64,000 nucleotides of DNA from contig JAFGNJ010000019.1 in the NCBI GenBank assembly GCA_016927065.1, positions 1 through 64,000 on the forward strand, in the 5' to 3' direction. Below the pieces are notes generated by a model that was not told where the DNA came from, did not search any database, and was given only the letters and a program-made list of their open reading frames with translations. This DNA comes from Deltaproteobacteria bacterium. Its GTDB lineage: Bacteria > Desulfobacterota > B13-G15 > RBG-16-54-18. The position numbers were made by a program, and so were the translations under genes. Positions 1 to 7,678 of the stretch are shown piece after piece (position 1 is the stretch's first letter; every line of letters begins with the position of its first letter).

Positions 1-573
1 GTGAGTCTGCCAATCGAAAGTGTGTCATTGAGAATCAAGAATGCTTATTACTACCGCAACATTGAGCTCTGGACCGCTGAAACGGATGATGAACAATCAT
101 ACCACCGAGTAGCGCAAAATTTCGTCTATAAGATCCCTGGGGTTTCCGAGGCACGAGATACGCTGTCTTTTAATCAACCTCAGCAGGCTTATGTTAGGCT
201 GAAGGTAATCAATCACGATAACCCACCGCTTCAGATCGAAGAGGTGACAATCGAATGGCTTCGCCGCAATCTGTACTTTATACCTGAAGCGGATCGCCGA
301 TATACCCTCTATTGCGGCGGAGAGGATATTCAATCACCGCGCTATGAACTGGGAAAACTCGTTCCGAATCGCTACGATCAATTGATGGGATATGCCGAAT
401 GGAAGATAGAAGCACTGAAAAAAAATGAGATGTACAAGCCCAAGGCCGATATCCGCTCCAAGGAAAAATTTGAAACGTACGTGCTTATAATATTGGTAAT
501 TATATTGGTATGTGGTCTCGCCATATGGACCTTTCGGTTGATGAAGAAAATCCCGGGTAACAAAAGCCATTAA
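1..573 (+). CDS. DUF3999-type membrane-anchored protein, C-terminal part
   Basis: The frame is open from the first base, so this is very probably the end of a longer gene whose start lies outside the window; the GTG at base 1 need not be a start. The 190 residues resemble the C-terminal part of DUF3999 proteins: a beta-rich region with a 'YVRLKVINHDNPPL' stretch (about residues 64-77), a 'DRRYTLYCGG' stretch (about 98-107), and one transmembrane helix near the end (about 160-180) followed by a short basic tail. The function of the family is unknown. A bulk of the protein outside the cytoplasm with a C-terminal anchor is inferred from the single helix. Family assignment is from memory of the motif pattern. 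Confidence 0.6.
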   Translation: MSLPIESVSLRIKNAYYYRNIELWTAETDDEQSYHRVAQNFVYKIPGVSEARDTLSFNQPQQAYVRLKVINHDNPPLQIEEVTIEWLRRNLYFIPEADRRYTLYCGGEDIQSPRYELGKLVPNRYDQLMGYAEWKIEALKKNEMYKPKADIRSKEKFETYVLIILVIILVCGLAIWTFRLMKKIPGNKSH

Positions 574-648
574 TGGCGTTTTCTCCCCTAAAAGAAATAT
601 ACCCTCTTTGCATGCAGGAATTATTGTTTTCCGTAAAACTGATTCCTC

Positions 649-676
649 TTGACCTTCCCGATCAACTTTGTATACT
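649..676 (+). promoter_or_regulatory. Sigma-70-type promoter of the acetolactate decarboxylase gene
   Basis: TTGACC (649-654) and TATACT (671-676) are separated by 16 bases. The start codon lies 60 bases downstream at 736, preceded by AGGAG at 721-725. The preceding gene ends at 573, so this gene probably has its own promoter. Confidence 0.6.
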
Positions 677-735
677 AGAGCATAATATGCCATAATCAAA
701 ATTTAAAGTTAATTCACTATAGGAGTATATAAACT

Positions 736-1518
736 ATGAAAATTATTATTAATTTATTTTTAGCGATTTTGCTTTGCGGTATATCAGCATGCATGGATTC
801 TCGCCAAGATCAAGACACCCTATTCCAAATATCAACCATCAACGCGCTGTTGGATGGAGAGTACGAAGGCGCAATGACGTTCGGGGAACTGAAGAAACAC
901 GGCACCTTTGGGCTTGGGACCTTTGACGCGCTGGATGGGGAGATGATCGGTTTGGAGGGAGGCTTCTATCAAATCAAGGCGGATGGGATAGCCTACCCTG
1001 TCCCAGATTCGATGACGACCCCCTTTGCCGTGGTAACGGTCTTTGACGCTGACAGAACCGTAGCTGCACAGGAAGGCATGGTCTACGAGGTGTTGCAACG
1101 ATATCTCGATGGGATAATACCTAATAAAAACATCTTTTATGCCATCAAGATTGAAGGCACGTTCACATACATCAAAACGCGCAGTGTACCCAAGCAACAA
1201 GAGCCCTACCCTCCCCTGGTCGAGGCTATAAAAGAACAAACCTTTTTTGAATTTCATGATGTCGAAGGAACCATTGTGGGCTTCCGATGCCCGGATTCCG
1301 TAAAAGGAGTCAATGTCTCTGGCTATCACCTACACTTTATCACGGCGGACCGAAAGGCCGGCGGCCACCTCCTGGCGTGCCAGCTTCATGATGGAACCAT
1401 TGGCATCGACTATACATCTGAATTCTACATGGTACTGCCGCAGCATGCTGGCACCTCATCTAAAACTACATCCCCCATGGATAGAAGTGAAGAATTGAAA
1501 AAAGTGGAACAGGAATAA
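736..1518 (+). CDS. budA: Exported alpha-acetolactate decarboxylase (predicted lipoprotein)
   Basis: Alpha-acetolactate decarboxylase (EC 4.1.1.5) converts acetolactate to acetoin and CO2. The 260 residues carry the family pattern: 'LFQISTINALLDG' near the start of the mature part, 'GELKKHGTFGLGTF' and 'LDGEM', and the zinc site HLHF...GGHLL near residues 198-215. The first 19 residues form a lipoprotein-type signal ending in ISAC, so the mature enzyme probably begins at Cys19 and sits in an envelope membrane; export is known for some Gram-positive homologues. The tail after about residue 240 is Ser/Thr/Lys-rich and not part of the fold. Start chosen from AGGAG ten bases upstream. No acetolactate synthase or butanediol dehydrogenase gene lies nearby. 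Confidence 0.88.
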   Translation: MKIIINLFLAILLCGISACMDSRQDQDTLFQISTINALLDGEYEGAMTFGELKKHGTFGLGTFDALDGEMIGLEGGFYQIKADGIAYPVPDSMTTPFAVVTVFDADRTVAAQEGMVYEVLQRYLDGIIPNKNIFYAIKIEGTFTYIKTRSVPKQQEPYPPLVEAIKEQTFFEFHDVEGTIVGFRCPDSVKGVNVSGYHLHFITADRKAGGHLLACQLHDGTIGIDYTSEFYMVLPQHAGTSSKTTSPMDRSEELKKVEQE

Positions 1519-1574
1519 ATGATCGAATCTAGATGTTTTGATTAATCAATAATCAATTAATATAGATTCAAAAA

Positions 1575-1919
1575 ATGGATTTCATAACACAATCAACCAG
1601 AGACCTTGTAGAGATAATCTTTCCTGAAAAGATGATAGATTCAGTTATTTCTCGTCTGGATGGTTATTGTCGCTGGCTCCATTCTTCCGCAAACTGGAAA
1701 AATGCTGAGGGTTATGAACGACTCTGTTTCGCCATCCTCAAACTGGCAAAAGGATCTGAAGCTAAGCTTGATATAGCATTGGAACTAGCTAGAGCAGATT
1801 ATAGGGATCTACTTGTTGCTGCAAAGTTTGCAAACTCAACTACTATCCACAAGGATTGGGATAACAGCCTATTGAGAAAAGCAAAGAAGAAAAAGGAAAC
1901 TAACCACTCCTGCATCTGA
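1575..1919 (+). CDS. Small hypothetical protein, 114 aa
   Basis: Not recognised. The sequence is helical, with no signal peptide or membrane segment. The middle ('ERLCFAILKLAKGSEAKLDI') and the following 'ALELARADYRDLLVAAKFA' look like amphipathic helices, and the end is a basic tail with KKKK. No good ribosome-binding site precedes the ATG; the upstream 55 bases are AT-rich. It lies between budA and the convergent amidohydrolase operon. The composition reads like a real protein, but expression is uncertain. Confidence 0.5.
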   Translation: MDFITQSTRDLVEIIFPEKMIDSVISRLDGYCRWLHSSANWKNAEGYERLCFAILKLAKGSEAKLDIALELARADYRDLLVAAKFANSTTIHKDWDNSLLRKAKKKKETNHSCI

Positions 1920-1981
1920 TAGCTTTACCACTTCGCTGAACCTCTACAGTAAGCTCATCGTTTCTATTTATGATAGCTTTC

Positions 1982-2698
1982 TTAAATTAATCCAATCAGC
2001 CTCTTGATATTCTTCGAAAGGATCAATTCCTTTTCTTCATCCCCTATTGGCAGTGATAAGACCTTATTCAGCTCGTTTTTCATCGTTCCAAAGGGTATAT
2101 CAGAGCCGAAGAGGATGCGCTCAGGCCCTATCTCTTTCACAAACCTCAATATCGTCTCCTGACCTGCCAGGGCGGTATCAAAATAGCAATTATCACGTCC
2201 CTTAAAGGCCTCAAGGAAATCCAGGGGATTGCCCCCCAAGAGTCCTAGGTGGGGGATGATGATCTTAAACGTCTTTGTCATTTCCACAAAGGTCTTAGTA
2301 AATGCCAACTCCTCTTCAAAGACGATGGGAAGATCGATCTCTTCCGATGCCTCGATAAAGCCGTGTAAGCCAGAATCGTCTAAGACCGTGTAGTTGGACG
2401 AACAATCCTGCACTCCCCTGGTCCAATGCCACTTGCCGCCATAAAATCCCTTTTCCTTAGGGATAGGGCGCAGATCTTCAGGAATGTAGTAGTAGGGGAT
2501 AAATGTCTTGTCTTTTCTTGCCTCTTCTAATACGTCTTCATTGATCCCTTCATCAGCTATAGCCTGTGATGGAAAGGGAAAGATAACAATCCTCCCTACC
2601 CCGCTCTGCTCGGCCTGGCCTAGGAGCTCTGCGGTCGTCACCTCCGTGCCCATGGTCACGGATGGTCCCCAATGGGTGTGCGAGTCGATAATCTCCAT
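1982..2698 (-). CDS. Amidohydrolase-family (TIM-barrel metal-dependent) hydrolase
   Basis: Member of the amidohydrolase_2 family (PF04909 type), which hydrolyses or decarboxylates small organic substrates with a metal in a TIM barrel. The N-terminus has the metal motif 'DSHTHWG' (HxH, residues 6-8). 'IIPHLG' (about 147-152) supplies a further histidine, and 'ILFGSDIPFG' (about 195-204) contains the catalytic aspartate. 238 residues is on the short side for the family. The substrate cannot be told. The ATG begins one base after the TGA of the DUF3786 gene upstream, so the two are almost certainly translationally coupled and this is the last gene of a four-gene leftward operon. Confidence 0.8.
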   Translation of the reverse strand: MEIIDSHTHWGPSVTMGTEVTTAELLGQAEQSGVGRIVIFPFPSQAIADEGINEDVLEEARKDKTFIPYYYIPEDLRPIPKEKGFYGGKWHWTRGVQDCSSNYTVLDDSGLHGFIEASEEIDLPIVFEEELAFTKTFVEMTKTFKIIIPHLGLLGGNPLDFLEAFKGRDNCYFDTALAGQETILRFVKEIGPERILFGSDIPFGTMKNELNKVLSLPIGDEEKELILSKNIKRLIGLI

Positions 2699-2699
2699 A

Positions 2700-3329
2700 T
2701 CAGACTACCATTCTTCCTTTTGCGGTCATACGGTGGCAGATCTCCGTTACTAAACCATAGATGGCGTCGAGGGAGAGCTGCTGATCTATGGAGGTATCAA
2801 AAAGAACGCTGAGCCTGGAAGGAAACTCCTCATCCGCACCCCACAGTATCATGACCACCGGTACACGGGGGAGGGCAGGAAAGCGTATACTGATATCACC
2901 GTAGTCCTCTTGAACGCCCCCCAAGGACAATCCTCGGTTCAGAAACCCTTGTGTATCCCGGCCGTATTGCTCTATCAGGGGATCGAGGGGAAAACTGTGG
3001 GACCCCTGGAAAAAGCTCTTCCCCCCCCTGAGGCTACTACCAGCCACGAGTTTATCAACAAGGGGTTTCTCCTGGGCACTCAACAGGTAGGTGATGAGGA
3101 TTACCTGAAGATCTATGGAAGGACCCCCTTCTGGTATGGGACCTGCAACCGATTCAATGGCCTGGCTGTTTGGTTCTATTCGATAGCGTTCTTGCAAAAA
3201 ATCCAAGAGATACGATTTGGTTGCCTCATCGAATCGTGCTCGGCTGCGTTTGCATACGTTAGCGGGGTCAGCCTTAATGAGGCTCTCCCAGAGGGATGGG
3301 TGTAAAATATGAACAGGTTCGGTCATCAT
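2700..3329 (-). CDS. DUF3786 domain protein
   Basis: The 209 residues match the DUF3786 pattern known mainly from anaerobes: an N-terminal helical part with a Cys ('DPANVCKRSRARF'), 'YLLDFLQERYRI', the middle 'ILITYLLSAQEKP' and the C-terminal 'PVVMILWGADEEFP', followed by 'LPLDAI'-like helices. Function unknown; some family members occur as C-terminal parts of corrinoid or Fe-S proteins. No signal peptide. Starts with ATGATG; either may be used. It lies 16 bases after the MFS gene and one base before the amidohydrolase gene, so it is co-transcribed with both. Confidence 0.7.
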   Translation of the reverse strand: MMTEPVHILHPSLWESLIKADPANVCKRSRARFDEATKSYLLDFLQERYRIEPNSQAIESVAGPIPEGGPSIDLQVILITYLLSAQEKPLVDKLVAGSSLRGGKSFFQGSHSFPLDPLIEQYGRDTQGFLNRGLSLGGVQEDYGDISIRFPALPRVPVVMILWGADEEFPSRLSVLFDTSIDQQLSLDAIYGLVTEICHRMTAKGRMVV

Positions 3330-3345
3330 TTACTCTCGTAGGGAT

Positions 3346-4764
3346 TTATCCAACGTCCCTTTTGCGCGCTGTAGGATCAAACGTGCGCGCATCAACATGT
3401 ACCGAGCCCCTTGCGAGAGACGCCCAAATGCCCACAAAACATAGGAGAGAAAAGATGGCAAAAGCCATTCTCATTGCCTTCAAAAAAAGCGGGTAGTATG
3501 GGGGCGTAATTTGGACGTCCCCTATGTAAACCGCAAAAATCAACATGGCAATCCCCATGCTGAACATCATTCCGATCAACCGCATGGTACCTACCGTCCC
3601 TGAAGCGACGCCGTAAAATCGTTTTTCGACAGAACCCATTACTGCATTGGTATTGGGAGAAGAAAACAAGGCATAGCCAAGCCCTAAAAAGATCAAATCG
3701 GCAACGATGAATCTTATATGGGTCTGCTCCGCGACCAAAATGAGGAATGCAAGCCCGACGGCCATCACCGCCATTCCTGCCGAAGCAATAAGGCGAGGTT
3801 CAATCTTATCCGACAGCCGACCGGCAAGGGGTGAAAAGACGGCCATAACAAGCGGCTGAGCTGCCAAAATGAGACCTGCCGACTGAGGTGAAAACCCCTT
3901 TATATACTGGAGGTAGAGGCTTAGCAAAAAGGCAATGGCAAAGGTCCCGCTATAGTTGATAAGAGCGGCCATGTTGGAGAAGGCAAATACCCTATTGCTT
4001 CTAAAGATTCGCACGTTAAAAACAGGATGTTCAACCCGCATCTCCCAACGAACAAAAACAACAATCCCGACAATCCCGAACAAAATAAGCCATCCTCCTA
4101 TCAAGGCCGGCAATTGGGAAAAACCGTACATGATTACTGCCAACATAAGAGAGTAAATTACAGCACCGATAGTGTCAAAACGCTCACCCTTCGCCTCAGC
4201 CCATTCTCCCTTGAGCTTCCAAAATATCAAGACTATGACGACAAGACCGAGCGGTATATTGCTGAAAAAAACGCTTCTCCATCCCAGATGTTGTGTAAGC
4301 ACGCCTCCTAAAAACGGGCCGATGGAGAGTCCAAGATAGGTCGCAGCCACACTGATCCCCAATGCCATACCCCGCTCCCTTGCAGGGAATACCGACGTCA
4401 GGATAGCCACCCCTGTACCAAAAATCATGGCGCTCCCTATCCCATGGACAACCCGAAACGCGATCAGGACGAGGGGAGAAGGTGCAATGGCCGAGAACAG
4501 CGACGCAAGAGTATAGGTCACAATGCCGTAAGTGAAGATCTTTTTTCTGCCATAGATGTCGGCAAGTCTGCCGAATGGAACGATAAACATGGCTGCTGCC
4601 AGCAGATATGAAGTAGCAACCCAACCCAATAAAACGGCATTCATTGCAAATTCTCGCCCTATGGAGGGAAGCGCGGTATTGATCGAAGAACCCATAAAGG
4701 GCGTTAAAAACGCGGCCACCGTTGCGACAACTAAAACCGACCTCTTCAGATCATTAGCATCCAT
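3346..4764 (-). CDS. MFS transporter, DHA2 (EmrB/QacA-type) family
   Basis: A 472-residue multi-spanning inner-membrane protein, probably 14 helices. It shows MFS motif A ('GRLADIYGRKK', about residues 66-76) and motif C-like glycine-rich 'GLSIGPFLGGVL' (about 144-155), typical of proton-driven drug/H+ antiporters. The N-terminus is cytosolic with no signal peptide. It most likely exports a small toxic compound; the substrate is unknown. It lies 9 bases downstream of the flavin enzyme gene and 16 bases before DUF3786, and is the second gene of the operon. Confidence 0.88.
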   Translation of the reverse strand: MDANDLKRSVLVVATVAAFLTPFMGSSINTALPSIGREFAMNAVLLGWVATSYLLAAAMFIVPFGRLADIYGRKKIFTYGIVTYTLASLFSAIAPSPLVLIAFRVVHGIGSAMIFGTGVAILTSVFPARERGMALGISVAATYLGLSIGPFLGGVLTQHLGWRSVFFSNIPLGLVVIVLIFWKLKGEWAEAKGERFDTIGAVIYSLMLAVIMYGFSQLPALIGGWLILFGIVGIVVFVRWEMRVEHPVFNVRIFRSNRVFAFSNMAALINYSGTFAIAFLLSLYLQYIKGFSPQSAGLILAAQPLVMAVFSPLAGRLSDKIEPRLIASAGMAVMAVGLAFLILVAEQTHIRFIVADLIFLGLGYALFSSPNTNAVMGSVEKRFYGVASGTVGTMRLIGMMFSMGIAMLIFAVYIGDVQITPPYYPLFLKAMRMAFAIFSLLCFVGIWASLARGSVHVDARTFDPTARKRDVG

Positions 4765-4773
4765 TTGTTATAA

Positions 4774-5757
4774 TTACCTCTTCTTACCGATGCCCATTTC
4801 CCCAAGACGTCGGTAAATCGTTTGTGCACCCTCGACAACCTCCTGGATGACCTCTTTAACACTCTTGAGATCATCAATCAAGCCGACCACCTGACCACAT
4901 GAGATCACACCGGCATCACTGTCACCATCCTTAAAGGCCTTCAAACCCAATTGTCCGCTGATAACGGGGAGGAGTTCTTCTAGGGTAGCCCCACGTTGCT
5001 CCATTTCAAGAGCGCACACGGCAGCATCGTTTTTGATAACACGCGCTGCATTATTAATAGAGCGTTCGATGATCATCGTGTCAAGCTCCGTAGCCTGGAG
5101 CAATCGCTCTTTGACCTGTTGGTGCGCCCAGCACTCACGAGTGAGCAAAAATCGCGTGCCCATGAGCACACCCTCGGCACCAAGGGCAAGGGCAGCCATA
5201 AAGCCTTTGGCATCAAAAATGCCGCCACCGGCAATTACGGGGATGCTCAGATAACGGGCAGCCTTTTGTACAAGGATGGAAGTTGTGACATCATCCATAC
5301 CTGGATGTCCGGCGCACTCAAACCCCACCAGGGCTACCGCATCAACCCCAATCTCCTCTGCCCTCTGCGCGTGTCGTACAGCAGGGACCTTATGGATAAC
5401 CTTAATTCCGGCTTCCTTGAGCTTGGGAAGATACGGCTCAGGGTTTCTACCCGCGGTCTCCACTGCCGCAACGCCTTCTTCACATATTGCATCAAAGTAT
5501 TCCTCAATTCTCTCCACAGTTGCGAGATCGGGGAGCATCGAGACATTGACCCCGAAGGGCTTATCCGTCAGGTCTTTGCATTTCCGGATCTCTTCCTTAA
5601 CTCCCTTTCCGCTCCCGCTGTTTAGGGCGGCGATGATCCCGAACCCCCCGGCGTTTGATACCGCTGCTGCAAGCTCTGCTGTGGCGAGCCACATCATGCC
5701 ACCCTGGATAATGGGATAATCAATATTGAGCATCTCAGTAATACGTGACTTAAGCAT
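4774..5757 (-). CDS. NPD-family flavoenzyme (nitronate monooxygenase / FabK-like)
   Basis: An FMN-binding TIM-barrel protein of the 2-nitropropane dioxygenase superfamily. Visible are the N-terminal 'YPIIQGGMMWLA' (about residues 14-25), 'NAGGFGIIAA', the active-site region 'GFECAGHPG' (about 144-152) and phosphate-binding 'IPVIAGGGIFDAKG' plus 'GAEGVLMGTRFL'. The family includes nitronate monooxygenases and the enoyl-ACP reductase FabK; the sequence does not decide between them, although 'HPG' rather than FabK's 'HIG' favours the monooxygenase group. First gene of the leftward operon with the MFS exporter, DUF3786 and amidohydrolase. Confidence 0.8.
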   Translation of the reverse strand: MLKSRITEMLNIDYPIIQGGMMWLATAELAAAVSNAGGFGIIAALNSGSGKGVKEEIRKCKDLTDKPFGVNVSMLPDLATVERIEEYFDAICEEGVAAVETAGRNPEPYLPKLKEAGIKVIHKVPAVRHAQRAEEIGVDAVALVGFECAGHPGMDDVTTSILVQKAARYLSIPVIAGGGIFDAKGFMAALALGAEGVLMGTRFLLTRECWAHQQVKERLLQATELDTMIIERSINNAARVIKNDAAVCALEMEQRGATLEELLPVISGQLGLKAFKDGDSDAGVISCGQVVGLIDDLKSVKEVIQEVVEGAQTIYRRLGEMGIGKKR

Positions 5758-5874
5758 CAGTTCTCCGTATCAATACCCTCAGAAAACGTATCATGAACGA
5801 TTAGAACATAAAGTTTGCATTCTACACCTCAAACTAAAAAAGTGCAGTAAAAAAGTCCTGAACACGAAATACAA

Positions 5875-6324
5875 TCAATATTCCTCAATAATGACTTGTT
5901 TGCCTTTCAGTAACCCTTTGAAAACCGCGACAGCCTTTTCTTGTAAGGCCGGTAACTCCTCGGAGAAAAAGAGATGGCTTGGGCAGCGGCAGTCGCTGGA
6001 GCCGAATCCAGGAAAAGATTGGAAGACTTTTCCGACTCTCTGCGCCAACTGACATTCCAATCGTTTATTCGTCTCAGCGAACATCACCTTTTTCACACAT
6101 CAATTTTTTAAAAGATAATCGACATGCCATCGAATCTTTTTCTTGCTCCCCAGGTGGCGATCAATCCTGCCCCTCAAACCACCCATGGCTGAGCCGCAAT
6201 AGGCATAATACCCCTGCGGGAATTTCAGTAAACCTAGAGCCCCAACTTCTATACTCACTTCTCGGGGTATTTCAATGAGGAGGATGTAGTTTCCACGCAC
6301 TCGACTGTCGATGGCGGTCTTCAT
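5875..6324 (-). pseudogene. DUF123 (GIY-YIG-like) protein interrupted by an in-frame TGA
   Basis: Two adjoining open stretches (6324-6103 and 6099-5875) lie in the same frame and together make a full-length DUF123 protein, a family related to GIY-YIG nucleases. The first half has 'GNYILLIEIP', 'FPQGYYAYCGSA', 'RIDRHLG' and 'WHVDYLL'; the second has 'RLECQLAQRV' and 'GFGSSDCRCPSHLFF'. They are separated only by TGA at 6102-6100, followed by TGT GTG AAA. The spacing between 'DYLL' and 'FAET' matches intact family members, so the defect is one substitution, not an indel. It could be a nonsense mutation, readthrough, or recoding; no SECIS-like hairpin was obvious after the TGA. Last gene of the ACP/radical SAM cluster. 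Confidence 0.78.
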
Positions 6325-6341
6325 GTGGGGTAATGAGAACG

Positions 6342-7670
6342 TTACGAAAGACTCGCAGGAAAGGTAATTGATCTCAGTCGCTTTATTACCCGCATCTGGG
6401 CCTTACGCAGGACGAAGTTGCTGAGCAAAAAGTATCCCAAATGGTTTCGTGGCCCAAAGAGGAGCCTCGTAAGGATAGAACGGGGGGCACAACTGTATTT
6501 TTGGGCCCAGAGGTACCCCCGCTGGAGCTGCTCTGGGGTCAACCGTTTTGGCATAAACACCACCCTGCTCATGTCGTAATGTGACCAATCCGTGTCAAAT
6601 ATCCTCCCCTCTCTATCGAGGCGCTCCCACAAGGGCGTTCCAGGAAAGGGGGTGAGCACGGAAAAGGTCGGCAGTTCTATTTTATTACGCTGAATAAACT
6701 CAACCGTTCGTTCGAAGACATCAGAATCATCATGGTCAAAACCAAATATGAAAGATCCTTGAATTCCGATCCCATGATCATGGATCCGTTCAATAAATCC
6801 ATGTAAATCCTCTATCCCCTGAAACCGCTTCTTAGGCCCATCAAGATTCTCTTTCTGTAAAGACTCAAACCCAATAAATAACGAGATGCACCCGCTCTCG
6901 GCAGCCAGTTTCAGCAATTCTGCGTCTTTGGCGATTTCAATAGTGACAAAACCCATCCACCGTACCCGCAACTCCTTGAAGATCTCGAACAGACCCTTGG
7001 CATGAGTCCTTTGAGCGATGACATTATCATCAGCCAAAAAAATATACTCCCCTTGTTTTTTTACGATGGTCTCCAATTCACGTCTGATATCGGGCAATGG
7101 CCTCGTACGGTACCTACGGCCTGCGATCACCGGCACGGAGCAGAATTCACATCGGTTGGGGCACCCGCGGGTCGTCTCTATAACCTTGAAGATGGGACTA
7201 TACCCCTTACCCAAAAGTTCACGGCGGGGTAAAGGAAGATCGTGGAGGTCGTGGAGTCGTTCAGCGCGATAAAAGGGTTTGAGATCTCCCTGTTCAAAAT
7301 CGTCGATCAACTGCTCAATAATCAACTCCCCCTCTCCAAGGACCACGGCATCGGCGTGTTTCTTCGCCTCCTCAGGCATAAAAGTGGGATGTACCCCTCC
7401 CAGGACAACCGGTACCCCTCGCTCCCGAAACTTGTCCGCGATTTCATAGGTCCGCTGCGCTTGCGTGGTGAGCGCCGTAATCCCCACCAGGTCCACTGCC
7501 TCTTTACAATCGACCTCTTCGAGAAACTCGTTGACGATTCTTACCTCATAGCGGGGGGGAAAAAAGGAAGCCAGAAGTGTGAGTCCCAACAATGGAAAGG
7601 GATACGGCGTGTCTGTGGACATGTAGACATCTTTTTGACGTGGATAGATCAAGAGGACAGATTTCGCCAT
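6342..7670 (-). CDS. B12-binding-type radical SAM protein
   Basis: A 442-residue class B-type radical SAM enzyme. Residues 1-125 form a cobalamin-binding Rossmann-like domain ('YPFPLLGLTLLASFFP', 'VVLGGVHPTFMPEEA', 'VLGEGE'), without a clear DxHxxG motif, so base-off B12 binding is not certain. The [4Fe-4S] motif is Cys170-x3-Cys174-x2-Cys177, followed by the radical SAM barrel with 'FLADDNV' and 'IGFESLQKENL'. The C-terminal ~120 residues have the 'LTPFPGTPLWERL' pattern seen in this family. Such enzymes methylate or rearrange unactivated carbons. It lies 8 bases downstream of a second radical SAM gene, in the operon with ACP, acyltransferase and thioesterase, so an acyl or lipid substrate is a reasonable inference. 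Confidence 0.87.
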   Translation of the reverse strand: MAKSVLLIYPRQKDVYMSTDTPYPFPLLGLTLLASFFPPRYEVRIVNEFLEEVDCKEAVDLVGITALTTQAQRTYEIADKFRERGVPVVLGGVHPTFMPEEAKKHADAVVLGEGELIIEQLIDDFEQGDLKPFYRAERLHDLHDLPLPRRELLGKGYSPIFKVIETTRGCPNRCEFCSVPVIAGRRYRTRPLPDIRRELETIVKKQGEYIFLADDNVIAQRTHAKGLFEIFKELRVRWMGFVTIEIAKDAELLKLAAESGCISLFIGFESLQKENLDGPKKRFQGIEDLHGFIERIHDHGIGIQGSFIFGFDHDDSDVFERTVEFIQRNKIELPTFSVLTPFPGTPLWERLDREGRIFDTDWSHYDMSRVVFMPKRLTPEQLQRGYLWAQKYSCAPRSILTRLLFGPRNHLGYFLLSNFVLRKAQMRVIKRLRSITFPASLS

Positions 7671-7678
7671 TTAAATTC

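Noticed and set aside
6097-6102. Selenocysteine at the DUF123 TGA as the preferred reading
   Set aside because: The position is not a conserved catalytic residue in the family and no strong hairpin follows; kept only as an option.
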